NCBI RefSeq assembly: GCF_000214665.1
Contig: NC_015572.1
Location: forward strand, 3,410,001 to 3,474,000
Length of the DNA stretch: 64,000 nucleotides
Direction of reading: 5' to 3'
Source: Methylomonas methanica MC09
GTDB taxonomy: Bacteria; Pseudomonadota; Gammaproteobacteria; Methylococcales; Methylomonadaceae
The stretch's first letter is position 1, and the number at the start of each line of letters is the position of its first letter. Positions 27,405 to 34,072 of this stretch are shown piece after piece. The notes beneath the pieces were generated by a model. That model saw only the letters and a program-made list of their open reading frames with translations. It was not told the origin of the DNA and searched no databases. The position numbers and the translations under genes are program-made.

Positions 27405-28262
27405 CTATGATTTCACTTTCGGCAGGCTCGCCAGCCAGCTGCGCTGGCAACTGCGCCGGGAACGTTCCTGCATGATTTGTTTTATCTTCGGGGTCGCATT
27501 TTTTAGCGACAGGGTTTCGGCCCGGATAATTTTGGTGCATTGGATCAAATGAAAACCCACTTCCGTTTCCACCACGGCGCTGATCTGATTTTCCTTCAAC
27601 TGAAACAGGACTTCGTCCAACTGCGGATATAACTTGCCCTGCACCAGCGTGCCCAACTCGCCGCCGTTCAAAGCCGTGGGGCACTCGGAATTTTTTAAAG
27701 CCAAATTGGCGAACTTATGCGGCTTGCGCTTTAAGGTTTCGGCAATGTCCCGGATGCGTTGCAAGGCATTTTCCCGGGTATTTTCCGGATAATCCGGATT
27801 AATGCTGATCAATATATGCCGAGCGGTACGTTGCTCGGGAATATGAAATTTGTCCGGATGCGAGTGGTAAAAAATCCCCACTTCCACCTCGTTGACTTTA
27901 GGCGCCCGTGCCGCCACCTTTTCCAAAACGCTATTGACCTTGCACTGCCGGGACAAGGCCGCCTGCAAACTTTCCGTGGTTAACTGGTTAGCCAGCAAAG
28001 CCGCCTCGAAAGCCGCTTCGTCTTCGAACCGGTCGCGCACTTCGGCAAAGGCACTGGCTACTTCCTGCTCGGAGACGATCACACTGGCCGCTTCGTTGGA
28101 ATTAAGCACCCGGGTTTCGATTTCGTATTCGTTTTTGGCCTGTCTTTGCGCCTGGGATAACTGTTGATTTTCCAACTCGGTCGGGGCTTTTTTGAACAAG
28201 CTTAACGAAGCCCGCAACAAGGTATAAGGCTCGATGTTTGCTTCGGAAGTTTGACTCATCAT
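27405..28262 (-). CDS. nifM: Nitrogenase maturation peptidyl-prolyl isomerase NifM
   Basis: This 285-residue protein has a helical N-terminus and a parvulin-type PpiC domain (about residues 140-240: TARHILISINPDYPENTRENALQRI, CPTALNGGELGTLVQGKLYPQLDEVLFQL, VVETEVGFHLIQC). NifM helps the iron protein NifH to fold and become active. Its ATG overlaps the nifZ stop (TAATG), indicating translational coupling. The order nifW-nifZ-nifM-clpX matches Azotobacter. Confidence 0.92.
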   Translation of the reverse strand: MMSQTSEANIEPYTLLRASLSLFKKAPTELENQQLSQAQRQAKNEYEIETRVLNSNEAASVIVSEQEVASAFAEVRDRFEDEAAFEAALLANQLTTESLQAALSRQCKVNSVLEKVAARAPKVNEVEVGIFYHSHPDKFHIPEQRTARHILISINPDYPENTRENALQRIRDIAETLKRKPHKFANLALKNSECPTALNGGELGTLVQGKLYPQLDEVLFQLKENQISAVVETEVGFHLIQCTKIIRAETLSLKNATPKIKQIMQERSRRSCQRSWLASLPKVKS

Positions 28263-28741
28263 TAATCCTCCGGTTCTCTAAAGTTTTTCGGATCGGCCGG
28301 TTCCAAAACGCTTTCCGGCACTTGCAGGGTTCGGCCGGGAAAGCGCACGTGGTATTGCAACGGCTCCAGTTCGCGCAACACTTTCAACACTTCGCCTTGC
28401 GTGCCTTTTTCGACGATCACATTGCCCTGTACGCCCAGGTCGATGCTGCAAACCACCTGATCGCGAAACTCGAAACGGCTGGGATTCCAGGGTGCATCGC
28501 CCGGAATCAGCTCCTCCAGGCGGCAGCCGACCATGCAACCGTGTTCCAGAAAATGCACGGTGTAAATCACCTGATCCTGCAGGAAAGTACCCATTTCGAT
28601 GACATTGCCGACACTGCCCCGACGCACCAGCAAGTCGCCGATCTCCTTGCCCGGATAGGTGCCGTCGTTACGCACGTTGCGGGTCACGCGCACCGATTCG
28701 CCGTATTCGAAGCGGCCTTCGTCAAAGCGGTCTTCGTTCAT
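28262..28741 (-). CDS. nifZ: Nitrogen fixation protein NifZ
   Basis: The 159-residue protein has a full NifZ domain (GESVRVTRNVRNDGTYPGKEIGDLLVRRG, then IEMGTFLQDQVIYTVHFLEHGCMVGCRLEELI). A second related half follows (FRDQVVCSIDLGVQGNVIVEKGTQGEVLKVLRELEPLQYHVRFPGRTLQVPESVL). NifZ acts in P-cluster formation of the MoFe protein. Its start overlaps the nifW stop by four bases. A shorter NifZ-like protein is encoded at 62999-63259. Confidence 0.93.
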   Translation of the reverse strand: MNEDRFDEGRFEYGESVRVTRNVRNDGTYPGKEIGDLLVRRGSVGNVIEMGTFLQDQVIYTVHFLEHGCMVGCRLEELIPGDAPWNPSRFEFRDQVVCSIDLGVQGNVIVEKGTQGEVLKVLRELEPLQYHVRFPGRTLQVPESVLEPADPKNFREPED

Positions 28742-29052
28742 GTCTTGATGTCGGTCAAGGCTACGAACACGTTTTGCGGATCCGGCATGTTGAAGACCTT
28801 AAAGACTTTTTCGGTTTGCGCGTCGGAATCGACAAAATCGTTGTAGGCGCGCGCCAGCAGGGTTTTGTAAACCTGGCGCTTGCTGTCTTCATCTTCCGGC
28901 AAACGCTCCTCACCCTTATCCAGATAGTCGTGGAAGCGTTGCAATATATGCAGGCGGTTGACGTGAACCACAGTCTGGTCGTATTCCAGCTCGAAATACT
29001 GCAAAAAGTCCTCGGCGGATTCCAGTTCTTCCATATCGTCTTCAAAACTCAT
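28738..29052 (-). CDS. nifW: Nitrogenase-protective protein NifW
   Basis: The 104-residue acidic protein matches the NifW family: LESAEDFLQYFELEYDQTVVHVNRLHILQRFHDYL and TLLARAYNDFVDSDAQTEKVFKVF. NifW binds the MoFe protein and is linked to its protection from oxygen and to its maturation. It is translated just after a 40-residue membrane peptide whose stop lies 4 bases upstream of the nifW ATG. Confidence 0.93.
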   Translation of the reverse strand: MSFEDDMEELESAEDFLQYFELEYDQTVVHVNRLHILQRFHDYLDKGEERLPEDEDSKRQVYKTLLARAYNDFVDSDAQTEKVFKVFNMPDPQNVFVALTDIKT

Positions 29053-29056
29053 AAAG

Positions 29057-29179
29057 CTACCTCGCGGCTATCAGGTGATCCAGGTTGCCGCTATCGCCGC
29101 CCAGAGCATATACCACTAACATAATCACCAGCATTAAAGACGCTTGGGCCAGAAAAGGATCGGATTTATGCTTCATCAT
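29057..29179 (-). CDS. Tiny single-span membrane peptide in nif operon (40 aa)
   Basis: A 41-codon frame (ATGATG start, TAG stop) follows a good AAAGGTGAT ribosome binding site. The product has a charged N-terminus (MMKHKSDPF), one hydrophobic helix (AQASLMLVIMLVVYALGG) and a short polar tail. It ends 4 bases before nifW. No family is recognised. Its placement, site and helix make it a credible small inner-membrane protein, perhaps anchoring or regulating a nif component. Confidence 0.6.
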   Translation of the reverse strand: MMKHKSDPFLAQASLMLVIMLVVYALGGDSGNLDHLIAAR

Positions 29180-29255
29180 GATAATCACCTTTAAAAATGA
29201 AGGATGGGTACAACCCACCAACGAGAACAAAAGCAACGGCTTAATCGCCGCGACT

Positions 29256-29369
29256 TTAAAACGGCCCGATTATGTTGGGATCGCTGGTCAACAAATAAAT
29301 CACCAGTAACGCAAACAGCACTGCGGGCAGCAGTGTCGAATCCAGTTTGTTTCTTATGTCTCTTAACAT
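29256..29369 (-). CDS. Tiny single-span membrane peptide in nif operon (37 aa)
   Basis: A 38-codon frame (ATG start, TAA stop) encodes MLRDIRNKLDSTLL, a hydrophobic helix (PAVLFALLVIYLL) and a short tail TSDPNIIGPF. A GAGG motif lies about 10 bases upstream. It resembles the neighbouring 40-residue peptide in size and layout but not in sequence. It sits between the TPR gene and that peptide. Coding potential is inferred from the frame, the helix and the operon position. Confidence 0.5.
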   Translation of the reverse strand: MLRDIRNKLDSTLLPAVLFALLVIYLLTSDPNIIGPF

Positions 29370-29421
29370 CGCATATGCCTCAAAAAACGCCTCACCCGAA
29401 AAGCGGGCTCTCTCCCCCATG

Positions 29422-29928
29422 TCAGGCGACTGCCGCCTGTTGTCTTTGCAGTACCAGCGCCAAAAGCGCTTTGGCGCCGATACGGTCTTTGTCGTCCAAG
29501 GCCACCAGTTTCTCGAAAATGCCGCGACTGAGCTCCAGATTCTCCAGGCGCATATTCAAGAAGCCGATAGACTTCAAGGTAAACAGATAGAAACGGATGC
29601 GGGTTAACCAATCCTTGGGCGCCTCGCTGATATGCGAACGTTCCAACGCCCGCCAATCTTCCGGAAATTCAATGGTTTTCCTAATCAACATCAAAGCCCG
29701 TTCGGAGATCAGCAACGCTTCTTCCAGGCGATGCTGGTAGTAATAAAACCGGTTCAGCGACACCAACACATTAAAAGAGTCCGGTGCCCGTAAAAAAGCT
29801 TTTAATAACGGTAGCTCCGCTTCCCCACTGCTGTACAATTCCGAGGCGTAGTTGATCAACGCCTGTACTTCCGCACTGTCTTCCTTTTCGAAATACAAAT
29901 CTTTGGCTTCGAATTCCAATAAGTCCAT
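29422..29928 (-). CDS. Nif-linked TPR-like protein, paralogue 2
   Basis: The 168-residue protein is helical and TPR-like (LPLLKAFLRAPDSFNVLVSLNRFYYYQHRLEEALLISERALMLI; LFTLKSIGFLNMRLENLELSRGIFEKLVALDDKDRIGAKALLALV). It is a paralogue of the equally long protein at 13671-14177 in nif arm 1. The ATG at 29928 overlaps the cysE stop (TAATG), which sets the start; a longer frame would run into cysE. A scaffolding or partner-binding role in the nif system is inferred. Confidence 0.75.
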   Translation of the reverse strand: MDLLEFEAKDLYFEKEDSAEVQALINYASELYSSGEAELPLLKAFLRAPDSFNVLVSLNRFYYYQHRLEEALLISERALMLIRKTIEFPEDWRALERSHISEAPKDWLTRIRFYLFTLKSIGFLNMRLENLELSRGIFEKLVALDDKDRIGAKALLALVLQRQQAAVA

Positions 29929-30707
29929 TACTTGCCACCCGCGGCTTGTTTTAAGATGATTTTCTCGTCGCCGTGGCACACGCTTTCCGATTCGCAGCTA
30001 TCGCAATTTTCGGTTTCCAACATCACGAATTTTTCCTGATTGGCTTCCAGTTTATCCAGGCGCTCCACCAAGCAAGTGAGGGCTTTGCCGATCGGATCCG
30101 GCACCAGATGATGATCCAGATCGATACCGCGCGGGTTTTGAATCTTCACGCCTTTTTGCTGAATGATGCGGCCGGGAATACCGATCACGGTGCAGCAAGC
30201 CGGTACGTCCTTGATCACCACCGAGTTAGCGCCGACTCTAACATTATCGCCCAGCGTGATCGCACCCAGAATTTTGGCGCCGGCCCCTACCAAGACGTTA
30301 TTACCCAAGGTCGGATGGCGTTTGGCCTTGTTCCAGGTGGTACCGCCCAAGGTCACGCCGTGGTACAGCGTGACGTCATTACCGATTTCGGCGGTTTCGC
30401 CGATTACCACGCAGGCGCCGTGATCGATAAAAAAGCGTTTGCCTATGGTGGCGCCGGGATGGATGTCGACGTTGGTCAGCCAGCGGGCAAATGCCGCTAC
30501 CAACCGGGCCGATAGCTTCCAGTCCGACAGCCACAACCTATGGGTAACCCGATATAACAACACCGCATGCACCCCAGGATAAGCCAGTAATACTTCCAGC
30601 AAATTCCGGGCAGCCGGATCGCGGGCGAATACGCAGGCCACATCCTCGCGCCAGTCTTGCCATAAATTCGGCTTGGCGTTGGGCCGGGGCGGTGAAAAGA
30701 ACATCAT
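29928..30707 (-). CDS. cysE: Serine O-acetyltransferase, nif-linked
   Basis: The 259-residue protein has the helical SAT N-terminus ([41 protein letters not shown]). The left-handed beta-helix of hexapeptide repeats follows ([42 protein letters not shown]). It makes O-acetylserine for cysteine synthesis, which supplies sulfur to NifS. The C-terminal tail has [16 protein letters not shown], a Cys-rich extension not typical of housekeeping CysE. Its ATGA overlaps the stop of the 55-residue frame upstream. Confidence 0.93.
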   Translation of the reverse strand: MMFFSPPRPNAKPNLWQDWREDVACVFARDPAARNLLEVLLAYPGVHAVLLYRVTHRLWLSDWKLSARLVAAFARWLTNVDIHPGATIGKRFFIDHGACVVIGETAEIGNDVTLYHGVTLGGTTWNKAKRHPTLGNNVLVGAGAKILGAITLGDNVRVGANSVVIKDVPACCTVIGIPGRIIQQKGVKIQNPRGIDLDHHLVPDPIGKALTCLVERLDKLEANQEKFVMLETENCDSCESESVCHGDEKIILKQAAGGK

Positions 30708-30871
30708 TTTGCCAAGCTCCAAGTGGTTTTGCCGGGGGCCGGTATGCCGGGAACCCGAAAGAAACTGCCGGGATAACGGTCGTCCTGCATCTCGAATGCC
30801 GGGACATTCGGTTGAACTGATTGCAGCTTGTCAGCGGTTTGGACGGCTTGTTTTTGACGTTTACTGTTCAT
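30704..30871 (-). CDS. Small nif-operon protein (55 aa), unknown function
   Basis: A 56-codon frame lies between nifV and cysE. It starts at ATG 30871 behind AGAGGTG and its TGA overlaps the cysE ATG (ATGA). The product is polar and basic at the N-terminus ([17 protein letters not shown]), with a Pro/Gly-rich C-terminal half ([19 protein letters not shown]). There is no hydrophobic helix. Good start, coupled stop and tight spacing make coding likely. No function can be proposed. Confidence 0.6.
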   Translation of the reverse strand: MNSKRQKQAVQTADKLQSVQPNVPAFEMQDDRYPGSFFRVPGIPAPGKTTWSLAK

Positions 30872-30883
30872 CGGACACCTCTG

Positions 30884-32008
30884 TTATAGGCTAAGTAAAA
30901 ACTGGTTCAAATCGGCGCTTTGCGGCGCGCGCTTATTGATGCTGACAAATTGGCGAATCATCGGTAACAAGCGGCCGGCTTGCAGACGATTGATGGCAAT
31001 GCCCAATTGCTGATACGCGTGCATCACGCCCTGGCTGCCGGAATGTTTGCCCAGCACCAGCTGGTGGCTACGGCCCAGCAGAGCCGGGTCGACACCTTGG
31101 TAATTGTGCGGATCTTTCAACAGGCCATCGACATGAATGCCGGCTTCGTGACTGAATACATCCCGGCCGATCAGGCTTTTACGGCTACCGATGGTATCGC
31201 CGGACGCCGTCGCCACTTGATGCGACAGCGATGTGAAATTGCGTAAATCCACGCCGGACTCTATGCCGTACAGTTGTTTTAAACCGACCACCACTTCTTC
31301 CAGCGCGGCATTGCCGGCCCGTTCGCCCAATCCGTTGACGGTGGTGTTAACGTGGGTGGCCCCGGCCATGGCGGCGGCCAGCGTGTTGGCCGTGGCCAGA
31401 CCTAAATCGTCGTGGGCGTGCATTTCGATATCCATTTCGGTGACGCTGCACAGTTGGCGGATCGCCTCATACACGCCAAACGGTTCCATGATGCCGACAG
31501 TATCGGCGAAACGGATTCGGCAGGCACCGGCTTGCTGTGCCGCCGCGGCCATTTGCGCCAGAAAACCGCGATCGGCGCGGGAGGCGTCCTCGGCGCCGAC
31601 ACAGACATTCAGTCCGGCATCGACGGCGGCTTTCACGCAATAATCGATGGTATCCAAAACCCAGGAACGGCTTTGTTTCAATTTGTTTTGAATATGTTGG
31701 TCGGACGCGGAAATAGACAGATCCACCGTGCTTACACCCAGATTTAGGCAATGCTTTAAATCGTCTTTACGCATCCTGGACCACACCAGTAAATTGCTGG
31801 GCAAATTCAGCGCTACAATGGCTTTGATTTCATCGCGCTCCTGCTCACCCATGGCGGGAATGCCGATTTCCAGCTCCGGCACACCCATTGCAGCCAGCTG
31901 CGTGGCGATACTGAGTTTCTCATCCAGGGAAAACACCACACCCGCCGATTGCTCGCCGTCGCGGAGCGTGGTGTCATCGATAATGATGCTGCGTGAGCTG
32001 AGTGTCAT
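30884..32008 (-). CDS. nifV: Homocitrate synthase NifV
   Basis: The 374-residue protein is of the HMG-CoA-lyase-like/IPMS family. It has the N-terminal IDDTTLRDGEQSAGVVFS, the metal-binding HAHDDLGLATAN and the conserved NTTVNGLGERAGNAALEEVV. It condenses acetyl-CoA with 2-oxoglutarate to homocitrate, the organic ligand of FeMo-cofactor. It heads nif arm 2. A sigma-54 promoter (32058-32074) and a NifA site (32158-32173) lie directly upstream. Confidence 0.95.
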   Translation of the reverse strand: MTLSSRSIIIDDTTLRDGEQSAGVVFSLDEKLSIATQLAAMGVPELEIGIPAMGEQERDEIKAIVALNLPSNLLVWSRMRKDDLKHCLNLGVSTVDLSISASDQHIQNKLKQSRSWVLDTIDYCVKAAVDAGLNVCVGAEDASRADRGFLAQMAAAAQQAGACRIRFADTVGIMEPFGVYEAIRQLCSVTEMDIEMHAHDDLGLATANTLAAAMAGATHVNTTVNGLGERAGNAALEEVVVGLKQLYGIESGVDLRNFTSLSHQVATASGDTIGSRKSLIGRDVFSHEAGIHVDGLLKDPHNYQGVDPALLGRSHQLVLGKHSGSQGVMHAYQQLGIAINRLQAGRLLPMIRQFVSINKRAPQSADLNQFLLSL

Positions 32009-32057
32009 GGCTAAACCCTAAATACCGTAACGTGAAAAACACTGTCATTGGGTATAA

Positions 32058-32074
32058 AGCAAAACGCTTGCCAA
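32058..32074 (-). promoter_or_regulatory. Sigma-54 promoter of nifV operon
   Basis: On the minus strand TTGGCAAGCGTTTTGCT matches the sigma-54 consensus with GG-N10-GC spacing. The start point should be near 32046, about 38 bases before the nifV ATG. It probably drives all genes down to rseC. Confidence 0.87.
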
Positions 32075-32157
32075 CTGCTGGAAGGGCCGGTTTTAGCGGA
32101 TAGGCGGCATTATTTGATGCAATGCCGACAAGATAATGCCAAGCGGAAAAAGCGGAT

Positions 32158-32173
32158 TGTCGCAAAAGCTACA
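32158..32173 (-). promoter_or_regulatory. NifA upstream activator site for nifV operon
   Basis: TGTCGCAAAAGCTACA is an exact TGT-N10-ACA site. It lies about 85 bp upstream of the promoter element and shares the TGTCGC...CTACAAAG form with the nifE site. The core is symmetric; it is written here as read on the plus strand. Confidence 0.83.
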
Positions 32174-32355
32174 AAGATTTCCGGTTTTGGTGCACTGGGG
32201 CTGCTACATCGGTTTCGAGCTGTTTATGAACGAGCACTTATGCGTTTCTACAGATCGTGATAAATGATCGGCCCGTTAATTTCCCTTTGCCGGCCCCCAT
32301 GCCCCGTTGAATTTGGCGTATCATCTTTAAATAAAAACACATACAGGAAACCTGC

Positions 32356-32571
32356 ATGCGAACCAATGTTAGTATCGACGATACCTTAATGGCCGATGTG
32401 TTGGCGGCAACTGGCGTAAAGACCAAACGCGAAGCAGTAGAACTCGGCTTAAAAACCTTGTTGATGCTCAAACAACAAGAGGCTATAAAAGCTTTCAAAG
32501 GCAAATTAAAATGGGAAGGCAATTTAGATCAGATGAGGAGTGATCGTTGTCGACTCCAGTGTCTGGATTGA
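32356..32571 (+). CDS. vapB: VapB-type antitoxin
   Basis: This 71-residue protein starts with the ribbon-helix-helix sequence MRTNVSIDDTLMADVLAATGVKTKREAVELGLKTLL, typical of the VapB/DUF2191-type antitoxin. It continues into the usual KGKLKWEGNLDQMRSDR tail. The frame overlaps the toxin start by 32 bases. It appears intact, with an AGGAAA ribosome binding site. The partner toxin is damaged, so the antitoxin may now be an orphan. Confidence 0.85.
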   Translation: MRTNVSIDDTLMADVLAATGVKTKREAVELGLKTLLMLKQQEAIKAFKGKLKWEGNLDQMRSDRCRLQCLD

Positions 32572-32854
32572 CTATTTCAATGGCGCCGAAACGCTGCAAG
32601 GTTTTAGGCGGGACGCTGATTACCAGGACGCCAAAAAACTACTCTGCGCGTTACCGGTCCGAGTGATGGTCGGTCAAGACATAGCACTAAAAAGCGCGGA
32701 CAATTATAGAAAACTGCGGCAACAAGGCGTCACGATCCGCAAGACCATTGACACGATGATAGCTACGTACTGTATAGAAAACCACTTGACGCTGTTGCAT
32801 TCGGACAAGGATTTTCTGCCGTTTCAGCAGTTTTTGGGTCTGCAGACGATTTAA
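32540..32854 (+). pseudogene. vapC: VapC PIN-domain toxin with internal in-frame deletion
   Basis: The 104-residue frame (GTG start) encodes the N-terminus VVDSSVWIDYFNGAET joined directly to LQGFRRDADYQDAKKLL. In intact VapC proteins of this family about 25-30 residues lie between these blocks, including the metal-binding Glu of the TEVLQGF motif. The first Asp (VVDSS) and the later acidic residues (KTIDTMIA, HSDKDF) are still present. Loss of the second acidic ligand should abolish ribonuclease activity. The frame is open, so a stable but inactive protein could be made. Confidence 0.78.
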
Positions 32855-32892
32855 TTGCTAAGCTTAAATCGCCTGCACACATAGGATAATTT

Positions 32893-32922
32893 GTAGGGTG
32901 GGCAACGCTTTTGTGCCCACCG
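32893..32922. repeat. GTAGGGTGGGCA short repeat, copy 1
   Basis: GTAGGGTGGGCA is followed by TGCCCACC, giving a small inverted repeat. The same sequence family recurs at 33835-33902. Confidence 0.55.
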
Positions 32923-33076
32923 TTGGGGGATTGCCTTAAACTCAGCACGCATACAATCGGCGTTTACCCTTGACTGTTTTTGTACCCACGCACAAAAAGT
33001 TTTCCCGTCAGGTTTGATGCATAAGGTTGAGTTATTTACAATGCTCCCAGCTCGGGAGAAAAATAACTTTTAATTC

Positions 33077-33383
33077 ATACGCTTAATCGCTAAAAGCTCG
33101 ATTAATAAATTCCGGGAGCATCCCGGATATCGCGATGCCAAAGGACCCTTGGAAAGTTGGTAAGAAGAAACCATCAAAGCCCACTGGATCCCGCCGAAAG
33201 CCATTAAGATACAGTACCGGAATGCCGGCATTTGAGGCAACAACCGCGTGGTATTCAATATTGCCAGTAACAAATACCGGTTAATAGTGGAAATACAATA
33301 TCGCGCCGGCATCGCCTATAAAATTTGTCGGAACGCATACCCACTACAAGCTGATTGATGTGGAGACTGTAAATGACTATTAA
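33077..33383 (+). pseudogene. higB: HigB toxin remnant
   Basis: Reading from ATA at 33077, the plus strand spells a decayed HigB: IRLIAKSSINKFREHPGYR, DAKGPLESW, a TAA stop, EETIKAHWIPPKAIKIQYR, then NAGI, a TGA stop and GNNRVVFNIASNKYRLIVEI. After QYRAGIAYK a frame change is needed to continue as IKFVGTHTHYKLIDVETVND. The normal ATG is ATA, two stops interrupt the gene and one frameshift is present. It overlaps the higA start as in intact higBA pairs. The toxin cannot be made in active form. Confidence 0.8.
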
Positions 33384-33753
33384 ACCCATCCGAAACGACG
33401 CAGAACTACAAGCCGCCTCATCACGTTTGGAAGCAATTTTCCAAGCCGATACCGACATCCCGGAAACCGATGAAATGGAAGTATTGGTAACCCTGATCGA
33501 AGCTTACGAAAACAAACATTATCCGATCACGCCGCCCGATCCAATTTAAGCCATAAAATTTCGTATGGAACAACAAAACCTTAGCGCCGGCGATTTGGAA
33601 GTCTATTTCTGCAGCAGCGGGCGAATGTCGGAAGTACTCAACCGTAAACGCCCGTTAAGCCTGCCCATGATTAAAGGCCTACCTGACGGATTGAACATTC
33701 CTTATGAGTGTTTTTTGGCGAGTGCTATCGATAATAATGCTAAAAATGAATAG
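33373..33753 (+). pseudogene. higA: HigA antitoxin split by a stop codon
   Basis: The first 58 codons (MTIKPIRNDAELQAASSRLE to HYPITPPDPI) match the N-terminal half of HigA-type antitoxins. A TAA at 33547-33549 replaces the usual Glu codon. The same frame then continues as AIKFRMEQQNLSAGDLE and SGRMSEVLNRKRPLSLPMIKGL, the helix-turn-helix part, to 33753. A single nonsense change therefore separates dimerisation and DNA-binding halves. An internal ATG at 33565 might allow the second half to be made alone. Confidence 0.85.
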
Positions 33754-34072
33754 TAAATTGATTCGAAATCAAAAATAGCCTTGCGAGCTTTAGGAATTGG
33801 GCAACTTTCCCTATTTGTGCCATTTCTGCTGAACGTAGGGTGGGCACATGCTGTTCGTGCCCACGCCGAATTGTTTCGGCACAAAAAACGTGCCCACCCT
33901 ACCCGTCTGCTTGTAGAATGCGGTTCTCGAAAAATTCACGGCTTGATTGGGAAGGGCGTGATCGGCTTGTTACGACCCCTTTCTGCCGTTCAGTTGCATC
34001 AGTAATTTATGACCGATGTACTTCAATTAGCAGCCATTCCCTACATTTTGCCGTCAATGCTAAAGATTAGGG
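33754..34072. other. Gene-free stretch with repeat
   Basis: Apart from the inverted repeat at 33835-33902 no feature is supported. It separates the toxin-antitoxin remnants from the convergent C1 operon. Confidence 0.45.
33835..33902. repeat. GTAGGGTGGGCAC inverted repeat, copy 2
   Basis: GTAGGGTGGGCAC at 33835 pairs perfectly with GTGCCCACCCTAC at 33890-33902. A second internal GGGCAC/GTGCCC pair lies inside. It is likely a small dispersed palindromic element. Confidence 0.7.

Noticed and set aside
33070..33312. 80-codon minus-strand frame over the higB remnant
   Set aside because: The plus strand shows clear HigB homology in broken frames, so the minus frame is a shadow.
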